Positions 1 through 13,500 of a stretch of DNA of 64,000 nt are shown here, piece after piece. Origin of the DNA: Cordia subcordata (Eukaryota > Streptophyta > Magnoliopsida > Boraginales > Cordiaceae); the NCBI GenBank assembly GCA_028554755.1, contig JAPTOF010000002.1, positions 33,348,501-33,412,500 of the forward strand, given 5' to 3'. The position numbers and the translations under genes were made by a program. The first letter of the stretch is position 1. Every line of letters starts with the position of its first letter. The notes beneath the pieces were generated by a model. The model was given only the letters and a program-made list of their open reading frames with translations, was not told the origin of the DNA and did not search any database.

Positions 1-1521
1 CATTTAATAGCCAAGGCATCCTACCTCTGTACTATAATATTATTGCATATATATATGGTTTTTTATGGATGGCTTCTTGTATTATTTAATTTAAATTTTT
101 GGCGTCTGATGTTAAATTGTCTTATTGTAGTGATCTATTAAAGAAAATATTTATCATCTTCCACTAGGAGTAGGGCTACAATTGATTCTCATTGAGCTGA
201 GCCTGAAGATGTCTTATATTCAGATGGGGTGTATTTTGCACTCTAACAAGGTCTTAAGTAAGTTTGATGGGTTTGTGTTGCTGTAGTGATATATGAAAGA
301 AAATATTTAGCATTTTCCACTGGAAGTAGGGCTTCAATTGATCCTCATTGAGCTGAACCTGAAGATGTTTCGTGTTCAGATTAGAGTAGGTCAGGGGTTG
401 GACTTTGAGGTCGATCTTGCCTTGCCTGGATCTAGCATGGTCTCGCACTAAGTTTGATGGGTTTGAGCTTGTGAAGAGTTGGAAAGTTTATTGAAGCTTG
501 GAGTTTGCTAGAAATAGATGAGGATTTTTAGTATTTTATATGCCCCTTTTTTTTTTTTTAAAAGTAGTAACATAGAAATGAAATGCTTACAAGCTGGAGA
601 TTGGACATGAACTTTGGAGCAAAAATGTTGTTCCACTATACTTGGAGTCTGAATAATCCATCCAGCTTTACTTATAGTTCCAGTTTTACTTTGACCATAA
701 TTGAAATTCAAGATCCAGCATTTTCTTTACAGCTTGGTTGAATGGCCTCAAGTGGAAACAAATTTTCCCTGTGACCACAGCAAAGACATCTTTCCCTTAC
801 AAGTGAATCATAAGAGCATCCAAGGGAATGATGGATTGGAGAAGAAGATGAAAATCAATATTGGAAGCTTCCTTTTTCATCTGAAGGGATCATTCCAGTT
901 TTTTGGTGTATTGTACTTTAGATAGACCTGGAGCATTCTGATCTCTTTATCCATTTTTGGGCTGACCTAGGAATTCCTGCTGAGTATACGTCTTTGGCTA
1001 CATATTCTGAATTAGCCTGCGGATTATACTTCTTTGGCTGAATATTCTGAATAGTTTTTCTATTGTTAGAGACTTCCTTGGTGCAGTTTGTGAATAAAAT
1101 TTTACTCTACCTGTTGAAGAAAATATCAGCTGGATATATTACTTTTTAAGAAGTTTCCCTTTGGAACCATATATGGATAATGCCCTATAATAAGAATAGA
1201 TTTGACTTAAAAGAATCATGTTTAAAAAGGTGGAGGAAATTGCTTCAGTTCAATGATCGAAGCATCTTCTAAGTTCTGTATATGGGATAGTTTTGCTCTA
1301 TGTTTGACATGGGAAAGGTATTAAGATATTCATTTCTCTTGGTTTTGACTTCATATCTTATTCGTGCATCTGAGCAAGCTTGTTTAAGACTGGATAACAG
1401 TTGAACACAATTGATTTTTCGCGTCATCTACCTTGTATTTGTTGTTATCAAAGAAGAAAGGGTGATGTGAGAATGGAAATGGGAAAAGTGAGCATTGTTA
1501 TCTGGCTTCTTACATGTGCAG
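1..1521 (+). other. 5' intron of the SABRE gene
   Basis: This stretch precedes the first recognisable SABRE exon and ends in a TGCAG acceptor at 1517-1521. The exon that follows opens with the third base of an Arg codon, so the stretch is the tail of an intron. I see no conserved exon in it. An open frame at 701-925 does not resemble SABRE or any family I know. An imperfect duplication lies at 126-466. The N-terminal part of the protein, roughly 200-230 residues judged from the usual family length, must be encoded upstream of the window. Confidence 0.7.
126..466. repeat. Imperfect tandem duplication in intron
   Basis: Two copies of a segment beginning tgtagtgat and containing ccact.g.agtagggct, cctcattgagctga and cctgaagatgt start at 126 and 282. 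Each is followed by the same 17-base tail, taagtttgatgggtttg, ending at 275 and 466. The second copy is longer by about 35 bases between core and tail. This is a local, diverged duplication with no coding capacity. Confidence 0.75.
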
Positions 1522-4500
1522 GGAAGCAGGTTTAGTTGTAAGGAATCTGGATATTACAAATGGTGAAGTAAGTATAAACCTTAATGATGAGCTTTTTCCT
1601 AGAAAAAGAAATGCAACAGACTCCTCCTCTCCTGTGGATGAGCCTGCAAAAGCAACTGGTGAGTCTGGCACTGCTAAAAAGACAGAAAAAAGTCGAGCTT
1701 TTCCAGCTATTGCCGAGTATACTTCAATGTTCCCTGAAAAGGTTGGTGAATAATATGCTGCAAATAACTCTGCATTTCTTCTTCTTTGCTACTTAATTTC
1801 TCCTGTACCTTCAGTTATGTTTCTCTAAACTGTTCCTTGACATTGTTTTCTGGTTTAACTGGTGTTTAATGGAAATACACTGGTATATTTTTCTTTGTGG
1901 GTTGCACCTTCTTGGTGCTCCTGTGATGAACTGACCATAATCTATCTAATAAAATTGACAAGACTTATGGTCTTTCTTCAGCCTGTTCAACTAACTATAA
2001 AACGAAAACTATTATAAGCAATGTGCAATAGGGCTTTTCTTGTTTATTGACCGTGATATATGGGTGGTTCTACTGTTTCTAACTTTTACGTGTTTTTTGG
2101 GTTGATGTTCAAAAGATCCCACAAAGCATGCCTTCTGAACTTTGAGAACATTATGATTTGACATATTGCTCTTTCTATCCTTGATGTGAATGCATATAAG
2201 CATAAAATGTATTTATTTTGCTGATTCTATGCAATCCTTTGACTTGAGATATATATATTTATACATGTTTGATAGTTTAGCTTCACTTTACCCAAATTGG
2301 ATGTCAAGTTTGTGCATCGGGAACTTGGACTTGTGGTTGATAATAACATCATGGGCATTGAGCTGAGAAGTACAAAATCTCGAGTTAATGAAGATGTGGG
2401 AGAAAGTACAAGGCTTGATATTCAGATGGAGTTCAGAGAAATTCATGTATGGATGCACATGTTAACCTTCTCTGTCGTTTCTTTTTAATAAGATAAGTTC
2501 CACTGGTGTTCTTGGTTCTTTCTTATGATGCCACTTTCCCTATCTTATTGTAGCTTCTCAGAGAAGCAGGCATATCTGTTGTCGAGATAATGAAACTTGA
2601 TGTCATTTCCTCAGCTTATGTTCCTTTACAGGTATGTTACAAAAAGGCTGCAGATGCTTGTTATGTTCTAATGAAGTTGCTATATATTTTATATATGCCA
2701 TGTGTTCCAATAGATAGCCGGTGCAAAGGGATTGATTATCTTCTTCTGCAATATGTAGCACTGAACTTTTGATTAATTCCCATCTGGTTCTTTGTAGGAA
2801 AATTAGGAAAAAGGAAGGAACATAGTCGTAATAAATATAAGCCCTTTCTTCCAAATTGAGTATGACATTTCCCTTTCTGATACCTGAAATTACGTCCACT
2901 TTATTCGGATTGAAAATTTTATTCTCATTGTATCGAACTTACTAATGTGGCACACTTTTTACTCAATATATCCCAAATTGTTATACGTCCTCCCTCTCTT
3001 TTCTCTATCTTTTTTTCTCTTTTTTCTTTTTAACAAACCCCCAACCCCAACCAAATCCCCTGGCCCCACAGGATTCAAACCCAGGTCATAACCCCTGGGA
3101 GAAGTAGTCTCAACCACTTGGGTTACCATCTAATCCCTTGTACATCATCCCGCTCTTTTCCGTTTCTTCTCTCCTTTTTCCCTCTCTCTGTGTTTTACAT
3201 AACCAATTTTATTTAAGCTTATGCGCTTTTTCTCTGTCATATCATTTACTTGTTTTGATGGGTTGCTTTACAGCTCTCTGCTCCTATCAGATCTGAAATT
3301 GATGTTAAGCTTGGAGGTACACAATGCAACTTGATAATTAGTAGATTTCTTCCACTGATGAGGTTGCCTTCTTTGAAGAAAAAGAAAGTAGTGGTTCAGG
3401 AGAACAATACTAATCTGGAAAAGTTAAGGTCATCGGAACAGAAGACCTTCATGTGGACATGCACTGTTTCTGCTCCAGAGATGACTGTAATACTCTACAG
3501 CTTCAGCGGTTCTCCCCTGTATCATGTTAGTATCTACTTCCCTATATATCTCTGCTGTATACTCTAAGATTTCTTCTCTCATGGGACCTTAAATGAGTGG
3601 CTTGATAGACCTTTGGAATATGTTTGGACTTTATGTATCATCAGTAAGCTTTTGCCTATTCTTTTTATTCTTTGTTAGCCATAGGGTTGCCCTTGCCACT
3701 TATGGGGAAAAAATCAAATGAAAAAAGAAAGATGTCATTTTTTGAAGGTGTAAGCTTCAATTAAAATAGTGGCGTAGTGTTTTTCCTTTTTTGGGAGAAG
3801 TTTCTTTCAATATGCACTAAGGGGGTGCTAAACGAAAAAAAGAAAATCTTTTACAGCAGCCTTGTAAACTATCTGCACATCTTTGTTTGCTATCTATATC
3901 ATACATACAAGAACTCCCAATCCAAAAACAAATATCTTGCAATCAAAGATATTTTAAGGATGCAAGATACAATTCCGTCCCTTTAAAAGCTCTCCAATTT
4001 CTTTCTATCAAAATAGCACAAATGATTGAGAGGAGAAATATCTGGATGTTGGTAAGAAACCTGCGACCTGAGGCTTTAAATTTTGGTTCCTACTTTTTTG
4101 CCACCTTCCAAATTGCATATTGAAGGACTGAAAAAAAAACTTTGTTGTGCCTAAGATCATTCTTGGATATTTATCAGAACTAATAATGAGTGCTTTACAT
4201 ATTTTCAGTAATAAGTTATATGATTGATTGGTAAGAAATATAATGTGCCTTATTTGTCTGAGGACATGAAGTCTAGAATTTAAGAGTTGTGCTGAATTAA
4301 GATTATATTGAAGGTACATCAAATTATTTCTTTGTGGAAATGGGAGTATTGGATTTTTGAGCAAAGAGTTATCTAAACTGCAAGTACAAAGGTATGGAAT
4401 AGATGAGGTGAAAATACACGAGGTAAATGCTTTTCGTGGAGCTTTCAACTGCACATAAAATGAGGAAACTTTTCTGCAGTGACTTACCATATTATTGTTT

Positions 4501-7500
4501 TCTAAACAAATAATGGCCTTTTCCTAGCGTAGCACACAGATTAAGTTGGATGTGAATGTTAAGACAATAATACCATGACGAAGTTGATTAGTATGCCTGA
4601 TTATTACTTCTTGGTTTTGATTTAATGCATTCAGGTGGAATTGAAATTTAACTGACCTTGATGTGGTTTTCTTCTAAATGATTTTGTTTAATAATATCAA
4701 ATGACTTAATTCTGATTGGTGTTAAGTTCGAGGGCTCTTTAGGACAATGTACTAGTTGGGAGGCACGTACCTGGAATCCAAGTCAGAGTGATTGCATTAC
4801 TGGCCCACTTCTGCTGAAGATTTACTTGTCCAGAACTGAGACTCAGAGAAAAACTGAGAGCTAACTAGGGCCATGAAGAAGTGTGGTTATGTTGGCTAAT
4901 ATAGATACTAGGGTTCAAACCCAGATACTATATCAATTCATGGAATGTATTAGGAAAAGACAAAATGGGCAAAATAAGTTCAAATAATATATATGTAAAT
5001 GTCTCTCAAGCATAGGTCTGATAACTAATGAAAATCTGTAGAAGAGGGAAGTGGAATTGGCTTTCATTTTGTCTACTAGTCTTTTATTGATTATACTCGA
5101 CCAGTAAACAAAATAGCTTATGGACTTCAGTATGAGTATTAACAAGCTACACATGTCCTTGTTAATATACTTCATATGTGTATGAACATTAGATATAATT
5201 AGGTGGGCTAGCCACTAGAAATAACTGCTCTGAGACAGTTGATATAGGCTCCCTGAAAACTGTGTGGGTGGCATAGACATAGTAAATTAGGAAACGAAAG
5301 AGAACATAATGAAAAATCTTTGTATTTTGCTTTGTTAAGTAGTGGCAAAATAAGTACACGGCTACAAGATTTTGACTCTTAATCTGGCCAGAATTCTTAA
5401 ATTCTGTGGATAAACTCTTCCGAGAATCTGTGAACTTTCTTGCTGCTTTTGCTCTGGAGTGAAGAAAGAAACACATATTTCTCCCTAATTTACTTTAGCT
5501 TGTGAATCAGTCACAAAAAATCTTACTATTTCTCTTTGTTAAGAAGTGTCGAAATAAGAGATGCAAGACTCCCAATCAGGCCAGAACCCAAAACTCTGTT
5601 TATAAGTTCTTTGTTTATTTTTGAACATGGTAACTGCACAATTCTTACTAATGATTGTTTGCTTGCATGTGGCCCACTGGCCTCCCAAGTTTTTCTGTCA
5701 TGTATGAGAGGTTCTTTGAAATATTTGTAACTGAAGCAAGTGGAAGGTGCTTTGTAAAAATGAAAATTATTGTAACTGGTTATCGGAATATATTTCAGCA
5801 ATGACAGGTTTGAGTAACTGAAGAGTAAGATAATGATTTAACTGGATGTTGTACCTGTGATTTCCTCATCATGCTGATTGAATATATAATGAAACCTCAC
5901 TTAATGTTTTGCAAATGCAGTGCTGTTCACAATCATCACATATCTTTGCGAACAATATATCAAGTACAGCTGCTGCTGTACACATGGAGCTTGGTGAACT
6001 CAATTTGCATATGTCTGATGAATATCAAGAATGCTTAAAAGAAACCCCATTTGGTGTGGAAACAAATAGTGGTTCATTACTGCATATCGCAAAGGTTGGC
6101 CTGGATTTGGGCAAAAAGGATATGGATTCATCGGATGATGCTCTTAGGCATAAAAAAGTTCTTTCTGTTGATGTAACTGGTATGGGTGTCTACTTGACCT
6201 TTAAGCGCCTCGAGTCTTTAATATCAACTGCTCTGTCCTTCAAGGGTTTGTTGAAGAATCTATCTTCTTCTGGTAAGAAGCCTTCACAAGACCGTGGAGT
6301 GAAATCATCCAAGCCATCAGGGAAAGGGATTCAACTTGTGAAATTTAATCTTGAAAGATGTTCGTTAAATATCTGCGGAGAAGTGGGCTTGGAAAACACA
6401 ACTGTTGCTGACCCCAAACGTGTAAATTATGGATCACAAGGTGGTCGAGTTCTTATAACTGTCTCTGCTGATGGTACACCTCGTACAGCGAATATAATGT
6501 CAACGGTTCCTAATGAATGTAAAAGCTTGAAGTACTCTGCATCTCTTGACATCTTCCATCTCAGTTTTTGCATGAACAAGGAGAAAAAATCCACACAAAT
6601 GGAGCTTCAAAGAGCCAGATCTATCTATCAGGAGTCTTTGGAAGACTGTAATCCTGGCAAAAAAATTACCCTGGTTGACATGCAGAATGCAAAATTTGTA
6701 CGGCGCTCTGGAGGGGTTAAAGAGATTGCTGTCTGCTCCCTTTTCAGTGCTACTGATATATCACTTAGGTGGGAGCCTGATGTGCATATTGCTTTAGTTG
6801 AACTTGGGTTGCATTTGAAGTCATTAGTGCATAACCTTAAGCTTCAGGGACTAAATAATGGAGGAGACTTGTCTAGTGTTAGAGATGATGAGCAGAAGAA
6901 AGAGACCCCTGCCGGATCAGGACACGTTGAAAAGAAGTACAAGAAGGTTGAATCAATTTTTGCTATTGATGTGGAAATGCTAAGGATATCTGCTGAAGTT
7001 GGAGATGGGGTTGAGACAACAGCTCAGATACAATCTATCTTTTCTGAGAATGCTCGAATAGGTGTGCTTCTTGAAGGGCTATTGCTCAATCTTAATGAAG
7101 CCAGAATACTCAAAAGCAGTAGGATGCAAATTTCTCGTGTGCCTAGTACTACCAGCAGTGCATCATCTGGAAAAGCTGAGACAGCCACAATATGGGACTG
7201 GGTAATTCAAGCCCTTGATGTCCATGTATGCCTGCCATACAGGTTGGAATTGCGTGCAATTGATGATTCTGTTGAGGAAATGCTGCGAGCTTTGAAACTC
7301 ATCACTGCTGCTAAGACTCAGCTTATATATCCAATCAAGAAAGAAAGTACAAAACCCAAGAACCCTAGTTCATCAAAATTTGGATGCTTAAGGTTCTGTA
7401 TACGTAAGCTAACTGCTGATCTAGAGGAAGAACCATTGCAGGGTTGGCTTGATGAACATTACCAGCTGTTAAAGAATGAGGCTTGTGAGTTAGCTGTCAG

Positions 7501-10500
7501 GTTGAACTTTCTTGATGAACTTATTTCCAAGGGTGGCCAATGTCCAGGAGGTGCTGAGAAGAATGACATCTCCCATGACACCAAGATTCACTATAATGGA
7601 GTTGATATTGACCTGCAAGATACTTCAGCTGTTGAGAAATTGCGAGAAGACATTTACAGACAGACATTCATGTCATATTACCAGGCATGTCAGAATCTCG
7701 TGCCATCAGAAGGATCAGGGGCCTGTAAAGAAGGGTTTCAAGCTGGGTTCAAACCTACTATTAATAGAACTTCCCTTTTCTCTATCTCTGCTAGAGAACT
7801 AGATGTAAGCTTGACAAGAATTGAAGGGGGTGATGCTGGGATGATAGAGGTTCTGCAAAAGCTTGATCCAGTGTCTCGTGCCCATAACATTCCATTTGCA
7901 CGTTTATATGGTGGTAATATTAAACTGAGCACAGGCTCCCTAGTTGTTGGGTTGAGAAATTACACTTATCCCCTATTTGCTGGGACTTCTGGTACATGTG
8001 AAGGCCGTTTGGTGCTAGCTCAGCAGGTTTGTTGTGAATCTCTCATAAACTTGTTGCACAATGTTGATATTTCAGGCAACTATCATGCTCTTTTATAGGA
8101 AATATTTGATTGAAAGTAAGTTAAGCATAAGAGCTCAGCATATACTTGCAACATAGGTCTCTGAATGTTGTAATCACTAGATTCTTTGTCTCCATGGTTT
8201 CAGAATTTGGCCTTCAATATTCAAGGAATCCTTTATACTTTCTTTTTTCTTTCCTTTGCTATTGATCCACCCTATGGTAAACTAGGGTTTTGTAAGAAGT
8301 GTGTTAGTAGGTAGTTACGTCCATACTGATGAATGTTCTCAAACATTTCTGCCAGTCATTCTGACCTCCATGAGAGTTGCAGCTATAATTTAACATTTGG
8401 CAGAGAAAATTCTTTTGGACTTTCAGGGTTGAAATTGTTAGAGTACAGGGTTATATTTGTAATATTGTTAGTTAGTTATAAAGAGTTAGTTAGAAGAGCA
8501 TTTGACAGCTCAAGCACTAGCTAGATATAAGATAGTTTTTACTAACTGTCTAGTAGTGGTAGTTGTCTATAAATACTAAGGACTGTAATCATTTTCTTAT
8601 AATGAAAGATCTTTCTTTTCTCTCAAGTTAACATGGTATCCAGAGCAGGCATGGTCCTGGTTCTTCCTTGAGCTTTGAAGCTCATCTTCAATGGCTTCCA
8701 AGCTTATCAAACAAGGTTTCTAATCTATCAAACTGCTTGATTAACTATTTGCAAACAGATCTCCACTCCTTTTTCTTTTGTTCTCTTTCAGAATCTTCTT
8801 TTTTGATCAATTTGTTCAGAATTTAGGGTTTTCATCATCAAAATTCTTCTTAAAACTACTCAAATCTTGTTGCCCAATCTTGAATTTTTTGTTCAGAGCT
8901 TTGTTTCTTCATTGGGAGCACATCAATCGAATCAGTTTTCAAATCGCATCACAAAATCATAATATCTCCTTCAATCTCACTTTTTAGCTTGAAACCCTAA
9001 CCCTAACAAGAAGATTCATGGCTTTGCCTTCTGATCAAGCACTTTCACCAGCTGTAAAATTACTTTTGCAGTATTTTCCTGCTTATGTGAACATCAAATT
9101 GGACACTCAAAATCATCTTTTTTGGAAAACTCAGTTTTAGTCTATTCTCAATGCTTGTAAACTGTTTGATCATGTCACAAACAGAGTTCCTTGTCCTAGT
9201 CCTATGCTGAGACAACCTGATGGCTCAGTTTCTCCTAATCCTGAATACACAAATTGGCAGGATATTGATCAATATTTGAAGAGTTGCTTCTATGCTTCTG
9301 TGTCCAATTCTATTTTAAGTCACATCTATCAACTCAATACCCCTTCTAAGATTTGGTTTGCTATAGAGCAGGGGTTTCAATCTAGTAGTAGATCCTTAGT
9401 GTATAAGCTAAGGTATAGATAGCAAAACATCCCTAAAGGAGCTAAGACTATTCAAGTTTACATTGATGAAGTCAAAGCCATTGCAAATGCTTTGGCTGGG
9501 GCTAATGAACCTCTCAAAGATGAAGATATTGTCTATTATATTCTTCAAGGTTTACCTGCTTCCTATGACACTATCAGGACATCCATTAGAGTTAGACCAG
9601 AACCTGTGACTGTCTCTGAGCTCATTAGTCTTTTTATCAATGAAGAACTGAATATTTCCTTTAACTATAAACTGAGTTTATCTGATTCTACTGTTTCCCC
9701 AAACAGTCAAGAGCTTCAAACTGCCCTGTCTGCTAATTCTACTGCTCAAAGAGGCATAGGAAGGGGTAGAGCTTTTAACTCTTAACTTTAGAGGCAGGGG
9801 ACAAAGAGGTCAAGAAAGGGCTCATAAATCAAACAGTTCTAACAGTCAACCTACTGGTCTTGTGTGTCAAATTTGTGGTAAGCCCAATCACAATGCTCTG
9901 CAGTGTTGGCATAGGCTTGACATTGATAATTACTACTATGTCAAGCCTGAACAAGCGGCACTTACTGCTCAGACCTCTGAAACCAAGCCTGAGACATCTA
10001 CTCTTGCTGCTTTCCCTGCTCAATTGTCTACTACTTGGCCTTCTACTCTTGTAGCAACCATTCCTTGGTTTTTAGACACTGGTGCTATAAGTCATGTTAC
10101 TTCAGATATGCAACAGATGCATAACACTCAGCCTTACAACGGAACAGGTTCAGTTGCAGTGGGTAATGGAGTTGCTTTACCTATTCTTAACACTGGTTCT
10201 GGTATTCTTCACACACCTTCCTCTAATCTTTTAGTTTCTAATGTTTTATTTGTTCCTTCTATTTCTTCAAATCTTCTATCTATACATCAATTGACACTTG
10301 ACAATGATTGTACTACTGTCTTTACATGTAAGGATGTTACTTTGTTGGACAACAATTCCCACAAGGTGCTGTTCAAGGGCCCCTGTGATAAAGGACTCTA
10401 TCCTATTCCCTTCCAGCTCCAGTCTCACTCCTTTCAGCCTTCATCTGTTTTTCATTGTGTTTGTACTGACTCTACTTCTACTGAAGATAGGGTATGGCAT

Positions 10501-13500
10501 TTAAGACTAGGCCATGTCAATAAATATGTTTCAGCTGTAATTTCTACTAATATCAATAAGCAGCTAGGCTACTCTATAGAAAACTATCAGGATTGCTCTG
10601 TATCAAAAGCTCATAGATTGTCTTTTTCTCATTCTATAACACAAACTTCTAGAGCTTTTGAGTTGATACATTCTGATGTATGGAGGCCTTTCCCTGTGGA
10701 ATCTTGTATGCAATACAAATATTACATCATCTTTTTAGATGATTTTACTAAGTTTTCATGGATTTATCCTCTAAAGCTAAAAAGTGATGCATACCATGCT
10801 TTTCTTTCTTTTACTGCAATGGTTAAAACTCAGTTTCAATCAGATATTAAAATATTCAGAACTGATAATGGAGGTGAGTTTGTTAATCATAAATTCCGGA
10901 CATATTTGCAGTCTCTTGGCACTCTTCACCAAACTTCCTGTCCTCACTCACCTCAGCAGAATGAAAAGGTGGAGAGAAAACACTTACATCTTATAGAAAC
11001 TATATTGGCTCTACTAAATCACAGTAAAATGCCAGTAAAATATTGGCTAGATGCCTTGGCCACTGCCAATTTTCTCATAAACAGACTTTCTACTCCTATT
11101 CTTGATCATAAGTCTCCTTATGAAGCTCGTTATCATGCAATTCCTAATTACAGTTCTCTTAGGGTATTTGGCTGCTTATGCTACCCCTAGTTAAGACCTT
11201 ACACCTCTCATAAACTTGAAAACAGGTCTAAACCTTGTGTTTTTCTAGGATACTCATCTACTACAAAGGGGTACAAGTGCTTGGACATGAGCACAAATAG
11301 GGTGTACATGTCTAGACATGTTAAATTCATTGAAAATACTTTTCCATTTAGCACTGCTTTAGAATCTCTTGTCTCTGCCAGTATTTTTCCTCCCATTTTT
11401 CGCAGTACTTCCTCTCCTGAATCATCAAATTTTCCAGGAGTTGTTCCACTGACATCTAGTGTTTTATCACCACTAGAAGAGCATGATTCTTTCTCCTCTA
11501 GTGTTTCTCTACCTACTCAGGTATTTTCCACATCACATAGTTAGTCACAGTACTCTGCTTAGTCTTCATCATCTCATGTTTAGTCTTCTTCTTCTCCAAT
11601 ATCCCAGTCAACTGCAGCATCTACATCATCTAATGTTCAGTTTTCTTCTCCTCCTCTCACAAACACTCATCCTATGTTAACTAGGTCTAAAACAGGCTCT
11701 TTGCCACCTTCATTATACTAGTTACATTCCACTACCATCGCTGTAACTGATACTGAGCCTACCTCTTATAAAGAGGCTGCAAAAGTGCCTTGTTGGCAAC
11801 AGGCTATGAAGGAGGAATTTGAGGCTCTTATGAAGCAGTAGAGTTGGGTCTTAGTACCTCCACCACCTGATAGGCAACCAATTGGCTGCAAGTGGGTGTA
11901 CAAGATAAAATGGAGAGCTGATGGATCAATAGGTTCAAGGCCAGATTAGTGGCCAAAGGTTTTCACCAAGAAGCAGGCTTGGACTATGAAGAAACCTTCA
12001 GTCCAGTAGTGAAACCACCTACTATTAGGACAGTTCTGAGTCTTGCTTTACATTTTGGGTGGTCCTTACATCAATTGGACATCTCAAATACTTTTCTGCA
12101 TGAAGATTTGGATGAAGTGGTATATACGCAACAACCACAAGGGTTTCAAGATTCTACAAAACCTGGACATGTTTGCAAGCTTCAAAAGTCCTTGTATGGA
12201 CTAAAACAAGCACCAAGGGCTTGGTATTCTAAGCCCTCTAGTTTTCTACTTAGTTAGGGATTTACTACAACTCCAGCAGATACTTTATTGTTCATTAAGA
12301 AGACTCCTATAGCAGCTGTCATTCTTCTTGTGTATGTGGATGATATAATCATCACTGGCTCTTCTCCTTCTCCTGATGCTATTTCTACTCTGATTTCTGC
12401 TATGGGTTCTCAATTTACCATGAACTATTTAGGAAATCTTTCCTATTTCCTTGGCCTAGAAGTTCACGAGTTACCTATAGGGATTCTCTTACATCAAACA
12501 AAATATGCAAGGGATCTTTTACAAAAGGCAGGTATGGTGCACTGTAAACCTGCTGCAACTCCAACCATTTCCAAGTATACAAAAGGTTCTACAGATAGTC
12601 ATTTACCCTTTGCAAATCCTACTATAATCAAGAGCTTGGTTGGTGCCTTACAATATCTTACAGTAACTAGACCATACCTTCAGTATGCAGTTAATACAGT
12701 TTGTCAGAGTATGCATGCTCCTACAAATTCTGATTTTGCAGCAGTAAAAGAATTCTTAGGTTTGTTAAGGGTACAATCACTCAGGGCATTGTTTTTACTC
12801 CTGGACCACTTCATCGTCATGCCCATTCTGATAGTGATTGGGCCAGTGATCCTTTCGACAGGAAATCCACCACAGGTTACTGTGTCTTTTTGGGACAAAA
12901 TTTGATTCTTGGTGTTCTAAGAAACAACCAACTGTTGCCAAGTCATCTAGTGAAGCAGAGTATAAATCTATGGCTCAAACTGCTACAGAAATTACATGGC
13001 TTAGATACCTGTTATCTGCTCTGCATATTCTATTTTCTATGCCTACTCTTGCCTATGACAATCTATCTGCTTTAGCTCTAGCCTCAAATCCTGTATTTTA
13101 AGCTAGAACTAAACATATAGAATTGGATTATCATTATATAAGAGAGCAGGTGGTTTCTAAAAAGTTGTAGGTCAACTATCTTCCTTCTACAGAGCAGCCA
13201 GCAGATCTATTTACTAAAGCTCTCCCCACACAGCAGTTTGGATATCTTCTTAGTAACCTTCCTCTGGCCAGAGTTCAGCTTGAAGGGGATGTTAGAGTAC
13301 AGGGTTATATTTGTAATTTTGTTAGTTAGTTAGAAGAGCATTTGACAGCTCAGTAGTAGCTAGATATAAGACAGTCTTTACTAACTGTCTAGTAGTGGTA
13401 GTTGTCTATAAATACTAAGGACTGTAATCATTTTCTTATAATGAAAGATCTTTCTTTTCTTTCAAGTTAACAGAAATGCTACTTGCGTATTTGTGAGTTT

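Larger units (their letters stand above)
8436..13472 (+). mobile_element. Ty1/copia LTR retrotransposon 1, degenerate, in SABRE intron 5
   Basis: Full-length LTR element in the same orientation as the host gene. LTRs at 8436-8633 and 13290-13472 run TGTTAG to TTAACA and are flanked by the 5-bp duplication GAAAT (8431-8435 and 13473-13477). A tRNA-Met type primer site follows the 5' LTR, and a purine tract (aagggga) precedes the 3' LTR. Internal order is gag, zinc knuckle, protease, integrase, reverse transcriptase, RNase H, which defines copia. Many in-frame stops, mostly TAG, and at least two frameshifts (near 9782 and 11935) make it non-autonomous. The LTRs differ by substitutions and small indels, so the insertion is not recent. 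Confidence 0.93.

Noticed and set aside
701..925. Plus-strand frame containing CDHSKDIFPLQVNH, at first taken for a SABRE exon or a gag knuckle
   Set aside because: It matches neither the SABRE sequence expected before [15 protein letters not shown] nor the CCHC spacing, and it has no acceptor/donor pair in phase.
4008..4490. 160-codon minus-strand open frame inside SABRE intron 4
   Set aside because: It lies in an intron, lacks any recognisable domain, and its composition (Ser/Leu/Asn-rich) is that of AT-rich non-coding sequence.
9018..13270. Idea that in-frame TAG codons in copia 1 are recoded by amber suppression
   Set aside because: Frameshifts and other stop types also occur, gag and pol have several separate breaks, and mutation of CAG explains the pattern more simply.
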